A program made the position numbers and the translations under genes. The notes beneath the pieces are model-generated. The model searched no databases, was not told the DNA's origin, and saw nothing but the letters and a program-made list of their open reading frames with translations. From Lelliottia sp. JS-SCA-14 (lineage in GTDB: Bacteria; Pseudomonadota; Gammaproteobacteria; Enterobacterales; Enterobacteriaceae), in contig NZ_CP141606.1 of assembly GCF_035593345.1 (NCBI RefSeq), forward strand, positions 3,596,001 through 3,660,000: a stretch of DNA of 64,000 nucleotides, given 5' to 3'. Of this stretch, positions 17,440 to 26,538 are shown piece after piece. How positions within the stretch are numbered: position 1 is the stretch's first letter; each line of letters begins with the position of its first letter.

Positions 17440-18393
17440 ATGAGTAACTATACAGAAGATAATTTATTTGACAGCATATCTAAAAAAGACGTCCAGAATT
17501 GCATTGCTGCAGGCATTGACATTAACACACTAAATGAACACGGTGAAAACGCCCTTTTCGGTTGCGACAGTATCGGGGCTTTAAAAGCCATGATTGAAGC
17601 AGGCATAGCGCTGAACCATACAGATTGTTATGGTAATAATGCCCTGTTTAGCAGAAAAAGCCCACGAGCACTGGGGCTATTGATAAAATCAGGTATTAAC
17701 GTTCATCACAAAAATAATAAAGGCCAGTCCTGTCTTCACTGGCAGCACTACGACATAGATTGTGCGGAACTCCTCATTAACGCGGGCGTTGATATCCACA
17801 GCACAGATAATGAAGGTCAAACGCTTCTTTACAACCTCCACGATCATGACGTCTTTGATTACTGGGTAAATAAAGGGTGTGACATAAACCACAGAGATTA
17901 TAATGGCAAAGCGGTGCTGGACCTTCCGACTGACGACGAGTGGTGGATATATGATTTCAGTATTAATGCCCTCAAACGCCATGTTGACAGAATAGACAGC
18001 ACACCAGTTTTATTTAAACATATTTCAACTGAGGCGTTGCCTCTGATTGCTTTGCTTCATGAAAAAGGGCGTAATATCCTTATCGCTGAACACTGTACCT
18101 TCGCATTATATGTCAAAAACATGAAGTCCTTCTTTACCTCACTGAAAAAATATACCGATATCAGTCATGTTCAGTTTTATAATTGTTATCATGACAGACA
18201 TATTGGTGTCTATACTGGTATTGAGACAGTAAAATGGTTTATTCGAAATGGTATCAGAGTGGACGACGATATACTGAGACAGCGTGCTGACTCTGATAAA
18301 ATTTTTGACTATATAAGCGGAAGAGAGAAAAAAGATTTTCTCAAAATCATGAAACCAGAAATCACCCATGCGCCGAAGAGAAAAAGAATGTGA
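17440..18393 (+). CDS. Ankyrin-repeat protein 1
   Basis: The 317-residue protein has about five degenerate ankyrin repeats in residues about 20-170. Signatures are DINTLNEHGENALFGCD, ALNHTDCYGNNALFS, NVHHKNNKGQSCLHW, DIHSTDNEGQTLLYNL and DINHRDYNGKAVLDL. A non-repeat C-terminal half ends in a basic tail PKRKRM. Ankyrin repeats mediate protein binding. It has no secretion signal. A paralogue with the same repeat and C-terminal pattern (VKWFIRNGIRVD versus VKWMIRNNLLVD) lies at 26539-27531. AAGGAG precedes the ATG. A role in defence, toxin neutralisation or effector function is possible but not shown. Confidence 0.8.
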   Translation: MSNYTEDNLFDSISKKDVQNCIAAGIDINTLNEHGENALFGCDSIGALKAMIEAGIALNHTDCYGNNALFSRKSPRALGLLIKSGINVHHKNNKGQSCLHWQHYDIDCAELLINAGVDIHSTDNEGQTLLYNLHDHDVFDYWVNKGCDINHRDYNGKAVLDLPTDDEWWIYDFSINALKRHVDRIDSTPVLFKHISTEALPLIALLHEKGRNILIAEHCTFALYVKNMKSFFTSLKKYTDISHVQFYNCYHDRHIGVYTGIETVKWFIRNGIRVDDDILRQRADSDKIFDYISGREKKDFLKIMKPEITHAPKRKRM

Positions 18394-18457
18394 TAATTTA
18401 GCCCTTTATTCAGCCTGAGCAGGTTTCATTTCATGATAACTGACCTGATAAATCCTG

Positions 18458-18490
18458 ATAAGTAAGCCATTCAGCCAATGGCTTACTTAT
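18458..18490 (+). terminator. Terminator of the ankyrin operon
   Basis: A perfect 14-bp stem ATAAGTAAGCCATT / AATGGCTTACTTAT with a 5-base loop is followed by TTTATTTT. Confidence 0.8.
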
Positions 18491-18590
18491 TTTATTTTCT
18501 CTGATTATATGCATTATATTTCACATGACGTATTGACTTATTTACATCATCCGTTATCTGTAGTAATAAACAAACAATACAAGGATAACT

Positions 18591-18980
18591 ATGAATAATG
18601 ACATAACAAGACTATCAAGGCGTGGAAAATTCCATACTGACAAACTTCCGCCTGATGAAAGACGAAGCCACTGCGTCAGTGTCAGATTAAATGAAGAAGA
18701 ATTAACTATTCTCGACAGTAAAAGAGGCCAGTATAAAAAAGGGGAATGGTTGAGAATGGCCTCCCTGAACAAACTCCCACCGGTTCTGCCCGAAATAAAT
18801 CGCGAAGCATGGATTAAACTCGGCAGCCTTTCCCAGGATTTAAATTACCTACTGAATCATCTTGACAAGAAAAGTACTGACAGCGAACTAACCCGTACAG
18901 AACTCTTTGCCCTGCGCAGACAAATCAAAACGCTTCGGGATCACCTTATTCCCTCAACATTTCTGGAGCAAGACCGATGA
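18591..18980 (+). CDS. MobC/NikA-like relaxosome accessory protein
   Basis: The 129-residue protein has a ribbon-helix-helix-like stretch, HCVSVRLNEEELTILDSKRG, and then GEWLRMASLNKLPPVLPEIN. This is the pattern of plasmid mobilisation MobC/NikA proteins that bind oriT and load the relaxase. It overlaps the relaxase gene by 4 bp (ATGA). AAGGA precedes the ATG. An oriT would be expected in or near 18394-18590; I could not identify a nic site. Confidence 0.8.
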   Translation: MNNDITRLSRRGKFHTDKLPPDERRSHCVSVRLNEEELTILDSKRGQYKKGEWLRMASLNKLPPVLPEINREAWIKLGSLSQDLNYLLNHLDKKSTDSELTRTELFALRRQIKTLRDHLIPSTFLEQDR

Positions 18981-20206
18981 AAGGCATGCAGAAAATAAAA
19001 AGGGGTAAACAGTTTGCAGGAGTGGTGCTTTACAGCCTCAAATCCGGTCCACACCACAACGTTATGCCTTATGTCATCGGTGGTAATATGATCGGAAGTT
19101 CGGTGGCTGAGCTTATCAGTGAGTTTGAAATTTCTAAACAATTGCGTCCCGATGTCGCCAAACCCGTCTGGCATAATTCACTTCGCCTGCCAAAGGGAGA
19201 AACACTGTCAGCCAGACAGTGGGCGGCATTCGCCGACGATTATATGACCCGGATGGGGTTCACTGAAACGCACCTTCGCTGTTATATCCTTCACGATGAT
19301 ACCGACGGGCAGCATATCCATATCATTGCAAGTCGCATTAACATGGCCGGTGGAAAGCTGTACCTGGGGAAAAATGAAAATCTCATCAGCACCCGCATTA
19401 TCAGCGAACTGGAGCGAATACACGGACTCACTGAAACAACACCTGCAACCAGCAGTCGCCCTCAGGCTAAAAGAAAACCCTCACGCAATGAGCTGATGAT
19501 GGCAGAACGAACAGCAGTTCCCTGCCCTAAGTCTCAGTTGCAGACCCTGATTGATAATGTCTTAACGCATCGTCCCGATTTACTGACTTTTATCGACATG
19601 CTGGAACAGAAAGGTGTGACCTGTAAACCCAATATCGCGTCGACCGGAAAAATGAATGGATTTTCATTTCAGTACCAGGGTATTGCCTTTAAAGCGTCTC
19701 AGCTTGGAAAAAAGTATGGCTGGTCTTCTCTGCAAACGCAGATTGATTTTACACCAGAGCACCTGGCCTTACTGAAAAAAGAGCAACAACAGACTGTACC
19801 AGTGCCAGTGCCAGTGCCAGTGCCAGTGCCAGTGCCAGTGCCAGTGCCATCATGCGAGCCTGAAGAACAGGTTGCAAACCGGGAAACGATTCTGGAGAAA
19901 ATCCTTCAGCTTGAAGAAAAAATTCGTCTGGAAAGACAACAGGAAACAGTGGGTGTCATTCAACTCAGGAGCAAACTGCACAATACAGCTCGTCAGATAC
20001 CCCGCCAGCGTCGTCTGCATTCGTGGCTTGTATTGCTCGGCCATATTGTGGCACTTCTCAGGCGCAGGGGCATGTCTCTGTTACATGCCACTGCACATCC
20101 TTTCCACCAAATCCTGCACCTGCATCTTCTGACACCCTGTCATTCCATGACAACAAATCCCATTAAAGAACAATTAGTTAAAAATAACCCCCATCCTGCA
20201 CCATAA
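18977..20206 (+). CDS. Relaxase (MobA/VirD2-type)
   Basis: This 409-residue protein nicks oriT and starts conjugative transfer. The N-terminal relaxase domain has the metal-binding triad in DGQHIHIIASRIN (HxH) and a candidate nucleophile tyrosine near the N-terminus (VVLYSLKSG). The middle portion (KGVTCKPNIASTGKMNGFSF, AFKASQLGKKYGW) is typical of MobA-like relaxases. A Pro-Val repeat then links to a helical C-terminal tail. No coupling ATPase or type IV secretion gene is in the window, so the module would be mobilised by a helper system. Confidence 0.88.
   Translation: MKGMQKIKRGKQFAGVVLYSLKSGPHHNVMPYVIGGNMIGSSVAELISEFEISKQLRPDVAKPVWHNSLRLPKGETLSARQWAAFADDYMTRMGFTETHLRCYILHDDTDGQHIHIIASRINMAGGKLYLGKNENLISTRIISELERIHGLTETTPATSSRPQAKRKPSRNELMMAERTAVPCPKSQLQTLIDNVLTHRPDLLTFIDMLEQKGVTCKPNIASTGKMNGFSFQYQGIAFKASQLGKKYGWSSLQTQIDFTPEHLALLKKEQQQTVPVPVPVPVPVPVPVPVPSCEPEEQVANRETILEKILQLEEKIRLERQQETVGVIQLRSKLHNTARQIPRQRRLHSWLVLLGHIVALLRRRGMSLLHATAHPFHQILHLHLLTPCHSMTTNPIKEQLVKNNPHPAP
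19799..19849 (+). repeat. Hexanucleotide CCAGTG tandem repeat in the relaxase gene
   Basis: About eight head-to-tail copies of a 6-base unit encode alternating Pro-Val. Copy-number change keeps the frame, so it alters linker length between the relaxase domain and the C-terminal tail rather than switching the gene off. Confidence 0.9.
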
Positions 20207-20394
20207 GTTAACTAATCCATATTTTAGTGATAGTCAATAAAATATTGATCGTTTATATAGATCGATAATCTTGTTATGATAGTTATAACCTATTAACATA
20301 GATCCATCGATCGGTACAAGCAATTTTACTAAAGCGGATCATTCATCGAAAATGTTCAAAAATACATCACCTTAAATCAGGCCACGGAGTCATG

Positions 20395-20667
20395 ATGGAT
20401 AATAAAACGATTAGCTGCCCCTTCTGCTTTACACAAAGCCCGCACGGCGTGCGGATTTGCAAAGGCTGCCATGCAAAAGTCGCCTACGGTGAGAGTCCGC
20501 TCAGTGTGGCATTCCTGTTTCAATTCGTGGCATTAGCTCTCGCCTGGTTAGTATTTTCATTGACCGGCAGCACTCCTGTCTCAGTCATTACGTTTTTTGC
20601 CAGCGTCATTATTCTTATCTGCATTATTAAAAAGAAATATGCAGACAGAGTTGTTTTTATACGGTGA
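20395..20667 (+). CDS. Small zinc-ribbon membrane protein
   Basis: A 90-residue protein with an N-terminal zinc ribbon (CPFC then CKGC) followed by two hydrophobic segments (VAFLFQFVALALAWLVFSL and VITFFASVIILICII) and a short basic end. It is likely an inner-membrane protein. Two adjacent ATGs occur; the second (20395) is better spaced from GGAG. It starts the group of envelope genes that follows the relaxase. I do not know its function. Confidence 0.7.
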   Translation: MDNKTISCPFCFTQSPHGVRICKGCHAKVAYGESPLSVAFLFQFVALALAWLVFSLTGSTPVSVITFFASVIILICIIKKKYADRVVFIR

Positions 20668-20716
20668 TATTAATTTCATACCACCGCAAACATAAAAAAT
20701 TAATATGAGAGAACTT

Positions 20717-21103
20717 ATGAACAGATTCATGATTTCTGTGTTTTTTATTTCTGCTTTCCTTATTTCTGGTTGTTCAACATCAGGCAACCAGCATCTAAAA
20801 AAAGAAACAGCACAAAGTCTGCAGTCGAAAATTATAAAAAATAAAACAACGAAATCAGAAATCATTACCGCATTAGGTGAGCCCGAAACCAAAACTACAC
20901 TTGATAGTGGCAATGAAGAATGGACTTATTCGATGGATAACAATCAGTTTGATGCCACCACATTCATTCCAGTGGTCGGGTTGCTGACAGGCGGTTCACA
21001 GACGCAGGCCAAAACGCTGGAAATCGAATTTAAAGGCGAAACGGTCAGTAAGTGGACGTTCTCTGAAAACAACAGCAAGATGAAAACCGGCCTTATTCAA
21101 TAA
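20717..21103 (+). CDS. BamE/SmpA-like lipoprotein
   Basis: The 128-residue lipoprotein has a signal peptide ending in lipobox LISGC. The body, KIIKNKTTKSEIITALGEPE then EEWTYSMDNNQ, is the SmpA/OmlA fold seen in BamE. It is distinct from the chromosomal bamE in this window. Such copies accompany plasmid and island envelope genes and may modify surface or exclusion properties; the role is unknown. Confidence 0.75.
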   Translation: MNRFMISVFFISAFLISGCSTSGNQHLKKETAQSLQSKIIKNKTTKSEIITALGEPETKTTLDSGNEEWTYSMDNNQFDATTFIPVVGLLTGGSQTQAKTLEIEFKGETVSKWTFSENNSKMKTGLIQ

Positions 21104-21129
21104 CGTACTCTACAGTCTGGGATTATTTT

Positions 21130-21450
21130 ATGAAAACATATGCATTTACCACACTCATTGCGTCCATTTTTTTGCTGAGTGGCTGTACCGGTGAACCGTC
21201 TGAGCAGGATATTTACACTGCGATGAATAAGGTCATGGAGCAGACGAATGCCATCGTTAAATCCATAGCAGGTAAAGATGTCCCGAAAGACGCACTGCGG
21301 GAATTAAAATCTGTCAAAAAGCATGACTGCGAAAAACTATCGGATAAAAGCTATAAATGCAATGTAACAGCTGTTGTCGATAACGAAAAACGCACAGCGG
21401 CTGTCACGCTGATCAAAACGGATGATGGCTGGCAGGTCATTGATAAGTAA
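21130..21450 (+). CDS. Small lipoprotein, unknown function
   Basis: A 106-residue lipoprotein with signal peptide and lipobox LLSGC. The mature part has two Cys (KKHDCEKL, SYKCNVTA) that could form a disulfide, and ends DDGWQVIDK, the wording of nuclear-transport-factor-2-like or DUF4878-like small lipoproteins. It lies 26 bp after the BamE-like gene and ends at a terminator. Confidence 0.65.
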   Translation: MKTYAFTTLIASIFLLSGCTGEPSEQDIYTAMNKVMEQTNAIVKSIAGKDVPKDALRELKSVKKHDCEKLSDKSYKCNVTAVVDNEKRTAAVTLIKTDDGWQVIDK

Positions 21451-21473
21451 GACCACAGTAAAACAATCCCGCC

Positions 21474-21510
21474 AGGCAGGACACCAGACCGGTGGCTCCT
21501 GCCTTTTTAA
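21474..21510 (+). terminator. Terminator after the lipoprotein genes
   Basis: Stem AGGCAGGA / TCCTGCCT with a GC-rich loop is followed by TTTTAA. It ends the mob-lipoprotein transcript. Confidence 0.7.
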
Positions 21511-21586
21511 TGCCCGGTAATGTCTTGCGGGAAACGACTGCTTTTATGTCACTCTGCCATCCCCTGTCCAGTACGTATCCGCTGCC

Positions 21587-22012
21587 TCACAGCCTTTTCC
21601 TGACCACGGATCCTGGTGGTGTATAAGCCAGAGAACGTGCAATGCGTTTCTTTTCATACTGTGCCAGTAAATCAGCATAAATGTGCTCTGCTTCATCCAG
21701 ATTGCCTGAAATATAATTCACGAGCGAATTCAGGCAATGCAGTAATGTGTCACTGTTTGCGAGTTGCCTGAGCAGAGGGGCCTTCAGGGTAGAAACGACA
21801 CCCATAAACATCTGCATGATATTATCAACGTGATAACACGAATTGCGATATTGCGCCCGTGAATAAAAATACTTCAGATGGTATCCAGCGAAAAGCACAT
21901 AAAGTTTTCTGTAAAAAATATTGTTATTAACACTGTCGCGATGGTGTGTTATATATTTATCAACAACAAATATAAACTTTTCTTCCTGAGAAGAAACACA
22001 AATATTACTCAT
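21587..22012 (-). CDS. Hypothetical protein on the mobilisable module
   Basis: A 141-residue protein starting MSNICVSSQEEKFIFVVDK, mostly alpha-helical and rich in Tyr and Leu, without signal peptide or known motif. AGGAG-like sequence lies before the ATG. Its position between the lipoproteins and the repeat region suggests a replication or copy-control role, but nothing in the sequence proves it. Confidence 0.55.
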   Translation of the reverse strand: MSNICVSSQEEKFIFVVDKYITHHRDSVNNNIFYRKLYVLFAGYHLKYFYSRAQYRNSCYHVDNIMQMFMGVVSTLKAPLLRQLANSDTLLHCLNSLVNYISGNLDEAEHIYADLLAQYEKKRIARSLAYTPPGSVVRKRL

Positions 22013-22254
22013 AACCCTCTCCTTTTTTGTTTTTATAATTAAGTACTATCAGCTTTAAAATTTAAATCAATACAAAATTGAAAATATTTTATTTTAAAAT
22101 GACAACTATTTATTCTTTTAATACTGGAAACAGCTTACGCTGTTGCAATGTTGAGTCCGATCGATTGCATTACCACTTCCTTTTTTCAAAAGCCAGGTAG
22201 TTTCCAGATTTCAGATAAAACCCCTTCAGGAATTTTTTTGAGAGAGTGCTACGC

Positions 22255-22411
22255 ACCGGCTCACGCCCCCGACGACAGATATATGTAGATTATTTTTACC
22301 CGTCAGATGAAAACCCAACGTTTAATCCCTCTTGCAGCGCCGCTGAGTGCCCACAGCACTCACTCGCTGAAGCAGAAAGGATTTTTCCGAAGGGGTTCCG
22401 GCGTGAGCCGT
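22255..22411. repeat. Separated inverted repeat in the putative origin region
   Basis: CGGCTCACGCC near 22258-22268 and its exact complement GGCGTGAGCCG near 22400-22410 are about 130 bp apart. The related strings AACCCCTTCAGGAA (about 22220) and the complement of GGATTTTTCCGAAGGGGTT (about 22380) extend the symmetry. The layout could form an extended structure, as in replication or transfer origins. This falls in a 1-kb gene-free gap (22013-23006) just ahead of the RepL-like gene. Confidence 0.55.
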
Positions 22412-22465
22412 ATTAAGTTAACGGGTAAATCATGTAGTCGGGTCCACTCTTTCGCTAAACTCAGC

Positions 22466-22558
22466 AGTCTGAATCTCTGCGCGAAGCGTATTTGTGCTGA
22501 GAGCTAAACCCAACTGTCTGAACTCCTGCGCGAAGCGTATTTCTACTGACAGTTAAAC
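22466..22558 (+). repeat. Two 44-bp direct repeats (iteron-like)
   Basis: Copies at 22466-22509 and 22515-22558 share CTGCGCGAAGCGTATTT within imperfect 44-bp units at a 49-bp period. With the inverted repeat upstream and the RepL-like gene downstream they are candidates for a replication origin or oriT. Confidence 0.65.
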
Positions 22559-23006
22559 ACTATAGCAATGTTCTGAAGCCCAGTGGCGCAACATACAGGT
22601 GCGCAGGCTTCACTTAAGGAATAATATTACGAAGGAAAATCAGCAATAGCAGTGTTTATCAAACTGTGTACAATGGAATTTTGTGTCAGTCTAAAGCTAA
22701 ATTTCGGTTTCTTGTTTCTTTATCACTCTTTTATCTTGCAAATACAAAAAGAAAATTAATCAATTACATCAACAAGTTAAGATAGAATATTGGTTGTATC
22801 TTTCAGAACCAAAAATTATTAATGACATAACGGGTGATGGTGAAATTTAGCACCCTTCGTAATAACTCTGACAACCCTTAATATTTCACTAAAAAAATAA
22901 TCACAGAGCAATAAATATAATATTTTAAAATTTTTATTACTAATAATATTGACAAACAAATTTAATATGCCATATCTGTTATCACAATAATAAAAAAGGA
23001 GCCATT

Positions 23007-23570
23007 ATGTCAAACACAAGTGTTATGTTAACTAAAGAACAAAAAGCAATCATTGCAGAAGCATTAGATGTTATGCCCGAAGATCTGGAAGAAATAAAAG
23101 TTAAAGCAAGTGCCTGTAAAAAGACATCCTTTCGTGACGATTTTTCGATGGTCTTTAAAGATAATACGGCCACACTCGCCCGAATGGATCTGACACCAAC
23201 GGCATTCAGAATTGTTCTTTATCTTTTCTCAGTCATTGATTATGGAAATATTATCCCTGACTTTTCACAGTCACGTACTGCCAGAGAGTTAGGACTGAAT
23301 AAATCGAATGTTTCACGTGCATTCAGAGAATTATTTGAGAGGAAAATACTGATCCGTAACGCTGAAGACGGTCAGGTTTACCTGAATTCTAATTTATGCG
23401 TAAAAGGTATTCCTCATCGTTTCAATGAAGATCTGATGGATAAATTCAGTAAATCCAGACTTGAGACTGAAGATTTTGCCACTTCATTCAACTTTTATCG
23501 CGCAGGGCGCAAAACAAAGCCTGTAAAAAAATCCAGAAACAGATATCCAACTGACGGCATTCCCTTTTAA
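23007..23570 (+). CDS. RepL-like replication/maintenance protein
   Basis: The 187-residue protein has a winged-helix core. It shows FSMVFKDNTATLARMDLTPT, then an HTH SRTARELGLNKSNVSRAFRE and wing KILIRNAEDGQVYLN. This is the pattern of the RepL family, which initiates plasmid replication, and of MarR-like regulators. AAGGAG precedes the ATG. Together with MobC, the relaxase and origin-like repeats it makes this part of the island look like an integrated mobilisable plasmid. Confidence 0.65.
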   Translation: MSNTSVMLTKEQKAIIAEALDVMPEDLEEIKVKASACKKTSFRDDFSMVFKDNTATLARMDLTPTAFRIVLYLFSVIDYGNIIPDFSQSRTARELGLNKSNVSRAFRELFERKILIRNAEDGQVYLNSNLCVKGIPHRFNEDLMDKFSKSRLETEDFATSFNFYRAGRKTKPVKKSRNRYPTDGIPF

Positions 23571-23639
23571 AAGACATAACAGCGCGGTGATTTTACGCCC
23601 CACACCAGCGAAAAACTTAATAAAACAAAGGATATCTTT

Positions 23640-23945
23640 ATGAAGCAAAGACTCCCTGCTTACCTTTACCAGAATAAATTATCAGATGAACAACGCAATC
23701 TGAACAATACTGCTCACTATGTGTTTTGGCTTCTCACATTAATCGCTTCATACACACCAGATAAAAACACTGTTTACCTGAACTTTCACCGTGCAACATC
23801 CATCGCACAGCAGGAAGATATACATATTACGCCAGCCCGATTTTATCGGGCCATCGATGAACTGATTGATACGAATGTTATTATACCTACTGAGTTCAAA
23901 TACCAGTATCGTTTAAACCCTGTATTTTTCAGTTATCTTAAATAA
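23640..23945 (+). CDS. Small winged-helix protein paired with RepL-like gene
   Basis: A 101-residue protein: YVFWLLTLIASYTPDKNTVYL, HITPARFYRAIDELIDTNVI and a C-terminal wing YRLNPVFFSYLK. This is a compact winged-helix fold like the C-terminal half of the preceding gene. AAGGA lies 7 bases ahead of the ATG. It follows the RepL-like gene by 69 bp and probably belongs to the same operon; function unknown. Confidence 0.65.
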   Translation: MKQRLPAYLYQNKLSDEQRNLNNTAHYVFWLLTLIASYTPDKNTVYLNFHRATSIAQQEDIHITPARFYRAIDELIDTNVIIPTEFKYQYRLNPVFFSYLK

Positions 23946-24117
23946 AACAAAGGGCAGAGAATGAAAGTTTAGGATATTCCTATCCTGCAATGCTTACTAT
24001 AGCAAAACCACATGACCGCTATCAAAAGCACATAATTTTATATATCATTACCAGTAGGATTAAAATAAGAAGGTACAGACTTGTGCTGTCTGTACCCATG
24101 ATAATTTATTACAGACT

Positions 24118-24393
24118 TTACACCTTTTTACCTGCGTTATTCTTTCTGATAATATTTTTTTCATTGACAAGGTGCTCAATACACATTCGTACTTCATCAT
24201 TAATGGTAACATCTGTAGCACCTTCGACCAGTATAGAACACAACAAATAAAGAAGGACGTGCTCAAACTCTATCTCTTCGACTGGATCTACATAATTACG
24301 ATAGGTTTCAATAGCCTCATACAAGCTATCCGGTGAAGTCACAAATGCACATACAAAATCTTTATCTTCCGGTACTCTGATTGAATTATTCAT
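24118..24393 (-). CDS. Small acidic hypothetical protein
   Basis: A 91-residue protein beginning MNNSIRVPEDKDFVCAFVTS. The centre is acidic and helical (VEEIEFEHVLLYLLCSILVE) and the tail basic. A clear AGGAG precedes the ATG. I do not recognise it. Confidence 0.6.
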   Translation of the reverse strand: MNNSIRVPEDKDFVCAFVTSPDSLYEAIETYRNYVDPVEEIEFEHVLLYLLCSILVEGATDVTINDEVRMCIEHLVNEKNIIRKNNAGKKV

Positions 24394-24597
24394 TTTAAAT
24401 CTCCTGTACTTATTAATTTATAATGTCACAGTAAAAATGCCATCATAATTTCCACCAATGACTATTGTTATTACTTCTTAATACCAAAGCCTAACCTAAT
24501 ACTACTTATAAAATATCAGGCGGCCCTCGGCTCATTGTTGAATAGCACCATTTATTTTTACACACCAAATTTAATACACTCATCATTAGCCCCGTAA

Positions 24598-24804
24598 TCA
24601 GGCTGCATTTTTACGTGAACGTTCAATTGCAGATGCGATCCATTCATCTACTTCGCTTTCGACAAATGCAATTGCACGCGAACCAATTTTTATTGGTTGT
24701 GGAAATAAACCTTCGTTGATTAGACGATAAATCCAGGCCTTGCCATAGCCGGTTCTGTTCATAACTTCTGGCAAGCGAATTAGGCGGGTATTTTGATTGT
24801 TCAT
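24598..24804 (-). CDS. AlpA-family excisionase/regulator
   Basis: The 68-residue MerR-like HTH protein starts MNNQNTRLIRLPEVMNRTGY and includes KAWIYRLINEGLFPQPIK and the acidic-tail motif VDEWIASAIE. AlpA proteins activate the P4-type integrase and promote excision of ssrA islands such as CP4-57. The start at 24804 (AGGGA 8 bases upstream) is preferred over the open frame to 24837. It supports the idea that the ssrA island is, or was, excisable. Confidence 0.9.
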   Translation of the reverse strand: MNNQNTRLIRLPEVMNRTGYGKAWIYRLINEGLFPQPIKIGSRAIAFVESEVDEWIASAIERSRKNAA

Positions 24805-24926
24805 TTTGTTTTCCCTTTGTCGTTGTGATGGGATCACTATACGAACAGTTGGGAAAAGAAAGGAGCGAGCTTCCTAACTGCAGGGTTACGGTCTGCCCTG
24901 CAGTAGTAGACTTCGGGAATTCGAGA

Positions 24927-25781
24927 TCAGTTAGAATCAGAGAGTTTCATCACATCTGAAACTCTCATGTTTTTCAGGTGGGGATTTCGGTTCATGAAAA
25001 AATTGAACTGCCTAATGAAGTCTATCGTTGCAGCTTTCATCGCAAGCGGACGATCTGAGTCTTTAATGTGATACCCTAAACGGGTAGTTGTTTCTTCATC
25101 TTCATCAGTATAAAGAAGCCGGGAGAGGCGATCATCTGAGATTCTTAGTTCTTTCCTTTTTGCCCAAAGTAAGATGTCCAGCATCGCAACCAACCTGTAA
25201 TTTATGATTTTTTTAATGGTTCCATAGCCGAAACGAACGATACCGGTTTCATTAACTTCCACTCCTTTTACCGATCTCCATTGTGGCAGGGCCGCTTTTA
25301 TCGATTCGGCTATTTCATCGTCAGTACCACTACCAAGATCGATTTCAAGCAACACCGTTTTCTCACATAAGGGGGACAAGAGTTGTGACACATAAGCTTC
25401 GTGATGAGGCGCATTAACACAATATTCATCGTTTCCTTCCTCCCAGGTGAAAAGATTCACACTAAGAGCCATCACACTAAGTTCAGCAAGCCTGGTGATA
25501 TCCGTGATAAAAATGTGTGGAGGACTGTAGAGAGTATCGTTAACTGTTGGATAATCGAGATGCTTCCCTTTGAAAAGATGGGGGTTCCCACTGAAAATTT
25601 CAGTCATGTACACCCATAGCCCTTTCTTTTCTTCGTCAGTAGGCCCAGGCTTGTACAGAAGTGCTCTTGCCCAAAGTTCGTGATACAAGGCATTTAAACT
25701 GATGTCTTCGAGCTTGCGATAGTTATCTATGTCAAGCCAAGCTTTGATTTCTTTAGTATGCTCTGGTGACCAGTTTTTCAA
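24927..25781 (-). CDS. DUF6387-like island protein
   Basis: The 284-residue soluble protein begins with LKNWSPEHTKEIKAWLDIDNY and contains FGYGTIKKIINYRLVAMLDI and FNFFMNRNPHLKNMRVSDVM. It resembles proteins annotated DUF6387 that sit beside AlpA and integrases in enterobacterial islands; function unknown. The start codon is an uncommon TTG at 25781 with AGGAG 9 bases before it; no ATG fits the N-terminus. Confidence 0.65.
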   Translation of the reverse strand: MKNWSPEHTKEIKAWLDIDNYRKLEDISLNALYHELWARALLYKPGPTDEEKKGLWVYMTEIFSGNPHLFKGKHLDYPTVNDTLYSPPHIFITDITRLAELSVMALSVNLFTWEEGNDEYCVNAPHHEAYVSQLLSPLCEKTVLLEIDLGSGTDDEIAESIKAALPQWRSVKGVEVNETGIVRFGYGTIKKIINYRLVAMLDILLWAKRKELRISDDRLSRLLYTDEDEETTTRLGYHIKDSDRPLAMKAATIDFIRQFNFFMNRNPHLKNMRVSDVMKLSDSN

Positions 25782-25925
25782 AATTCAAATCTCCTGCCTT
25801 CTTAAAGATTTAAGTCATACGAATAGAGTTCAGTTAGTTTGAAAAAACTACCGTATTCACTAATCGATGAAAAGCACTTCCTGCTTGCAAGTTAACCTAG
25901 CCAGAAGGAAGTTGAACTGAGAAAT

Positions 25926-26200
25926 TTGTTATCTTTTGATGCAACTTGCCAGGGTCTACGTCCTGTCAGGAAAGGAGAGGCAGGGACATGGACCGACTAC
26001 GCCCTGCCTCTTACTTTACTCTGGGCGTATCTTGTCGTTGTTCTCGACCTGTTCGCCAGAAAAACCGGAGGGGTGGGCAATGAAATTCAATTCTCACCTG
26101 ACAACAAACTTACCATCAGAGCACTGGAAATGGTTTGGGAGCGCCAGGGGTCAACAACGGGTAAAAAGTGATCCGCATACCGCCACCACCGACGGTCTAA
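25926..26200 (+). pseudogene. IS3-family transposase (OrfB) remnant
   Basis: Reading across frames gives WAYLVVVLDLFARK, then PEGWAMKF in another frame, then LTIRALEMVWERQG. These are the central catalytic-domain strings of IS3-group OrfB transposases. At least two frameshifts and the loss of both ends make it non-functional. The flanking gap 25782-26526 holds no other gene. Confidence 0.75.
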
Positions 26201-26219
26201 TGTTGATCCACCTTGTTTA

Positions 26220-26318
<99 letters not shown>

Positions 26319-26538
26319 TCAACATTGCCGATGTAATGGTAGCATCTCCCGCGAAGGTTTGGTCCTATAGTCCGGACGGCAGGTTACAGGCGTAAATTTA
26401 CTGCAGGTGTTTCTGATGTATCCACGGGTGGTTTGTGGAAATTTTTATTCCGCACATCATGAACACCTTTCCCCAGCTGTTGCATTTCACAGAATTTCTG
26501 ATATCTAATGACTTAAACATTTTTTCATGGGGGTGTTT

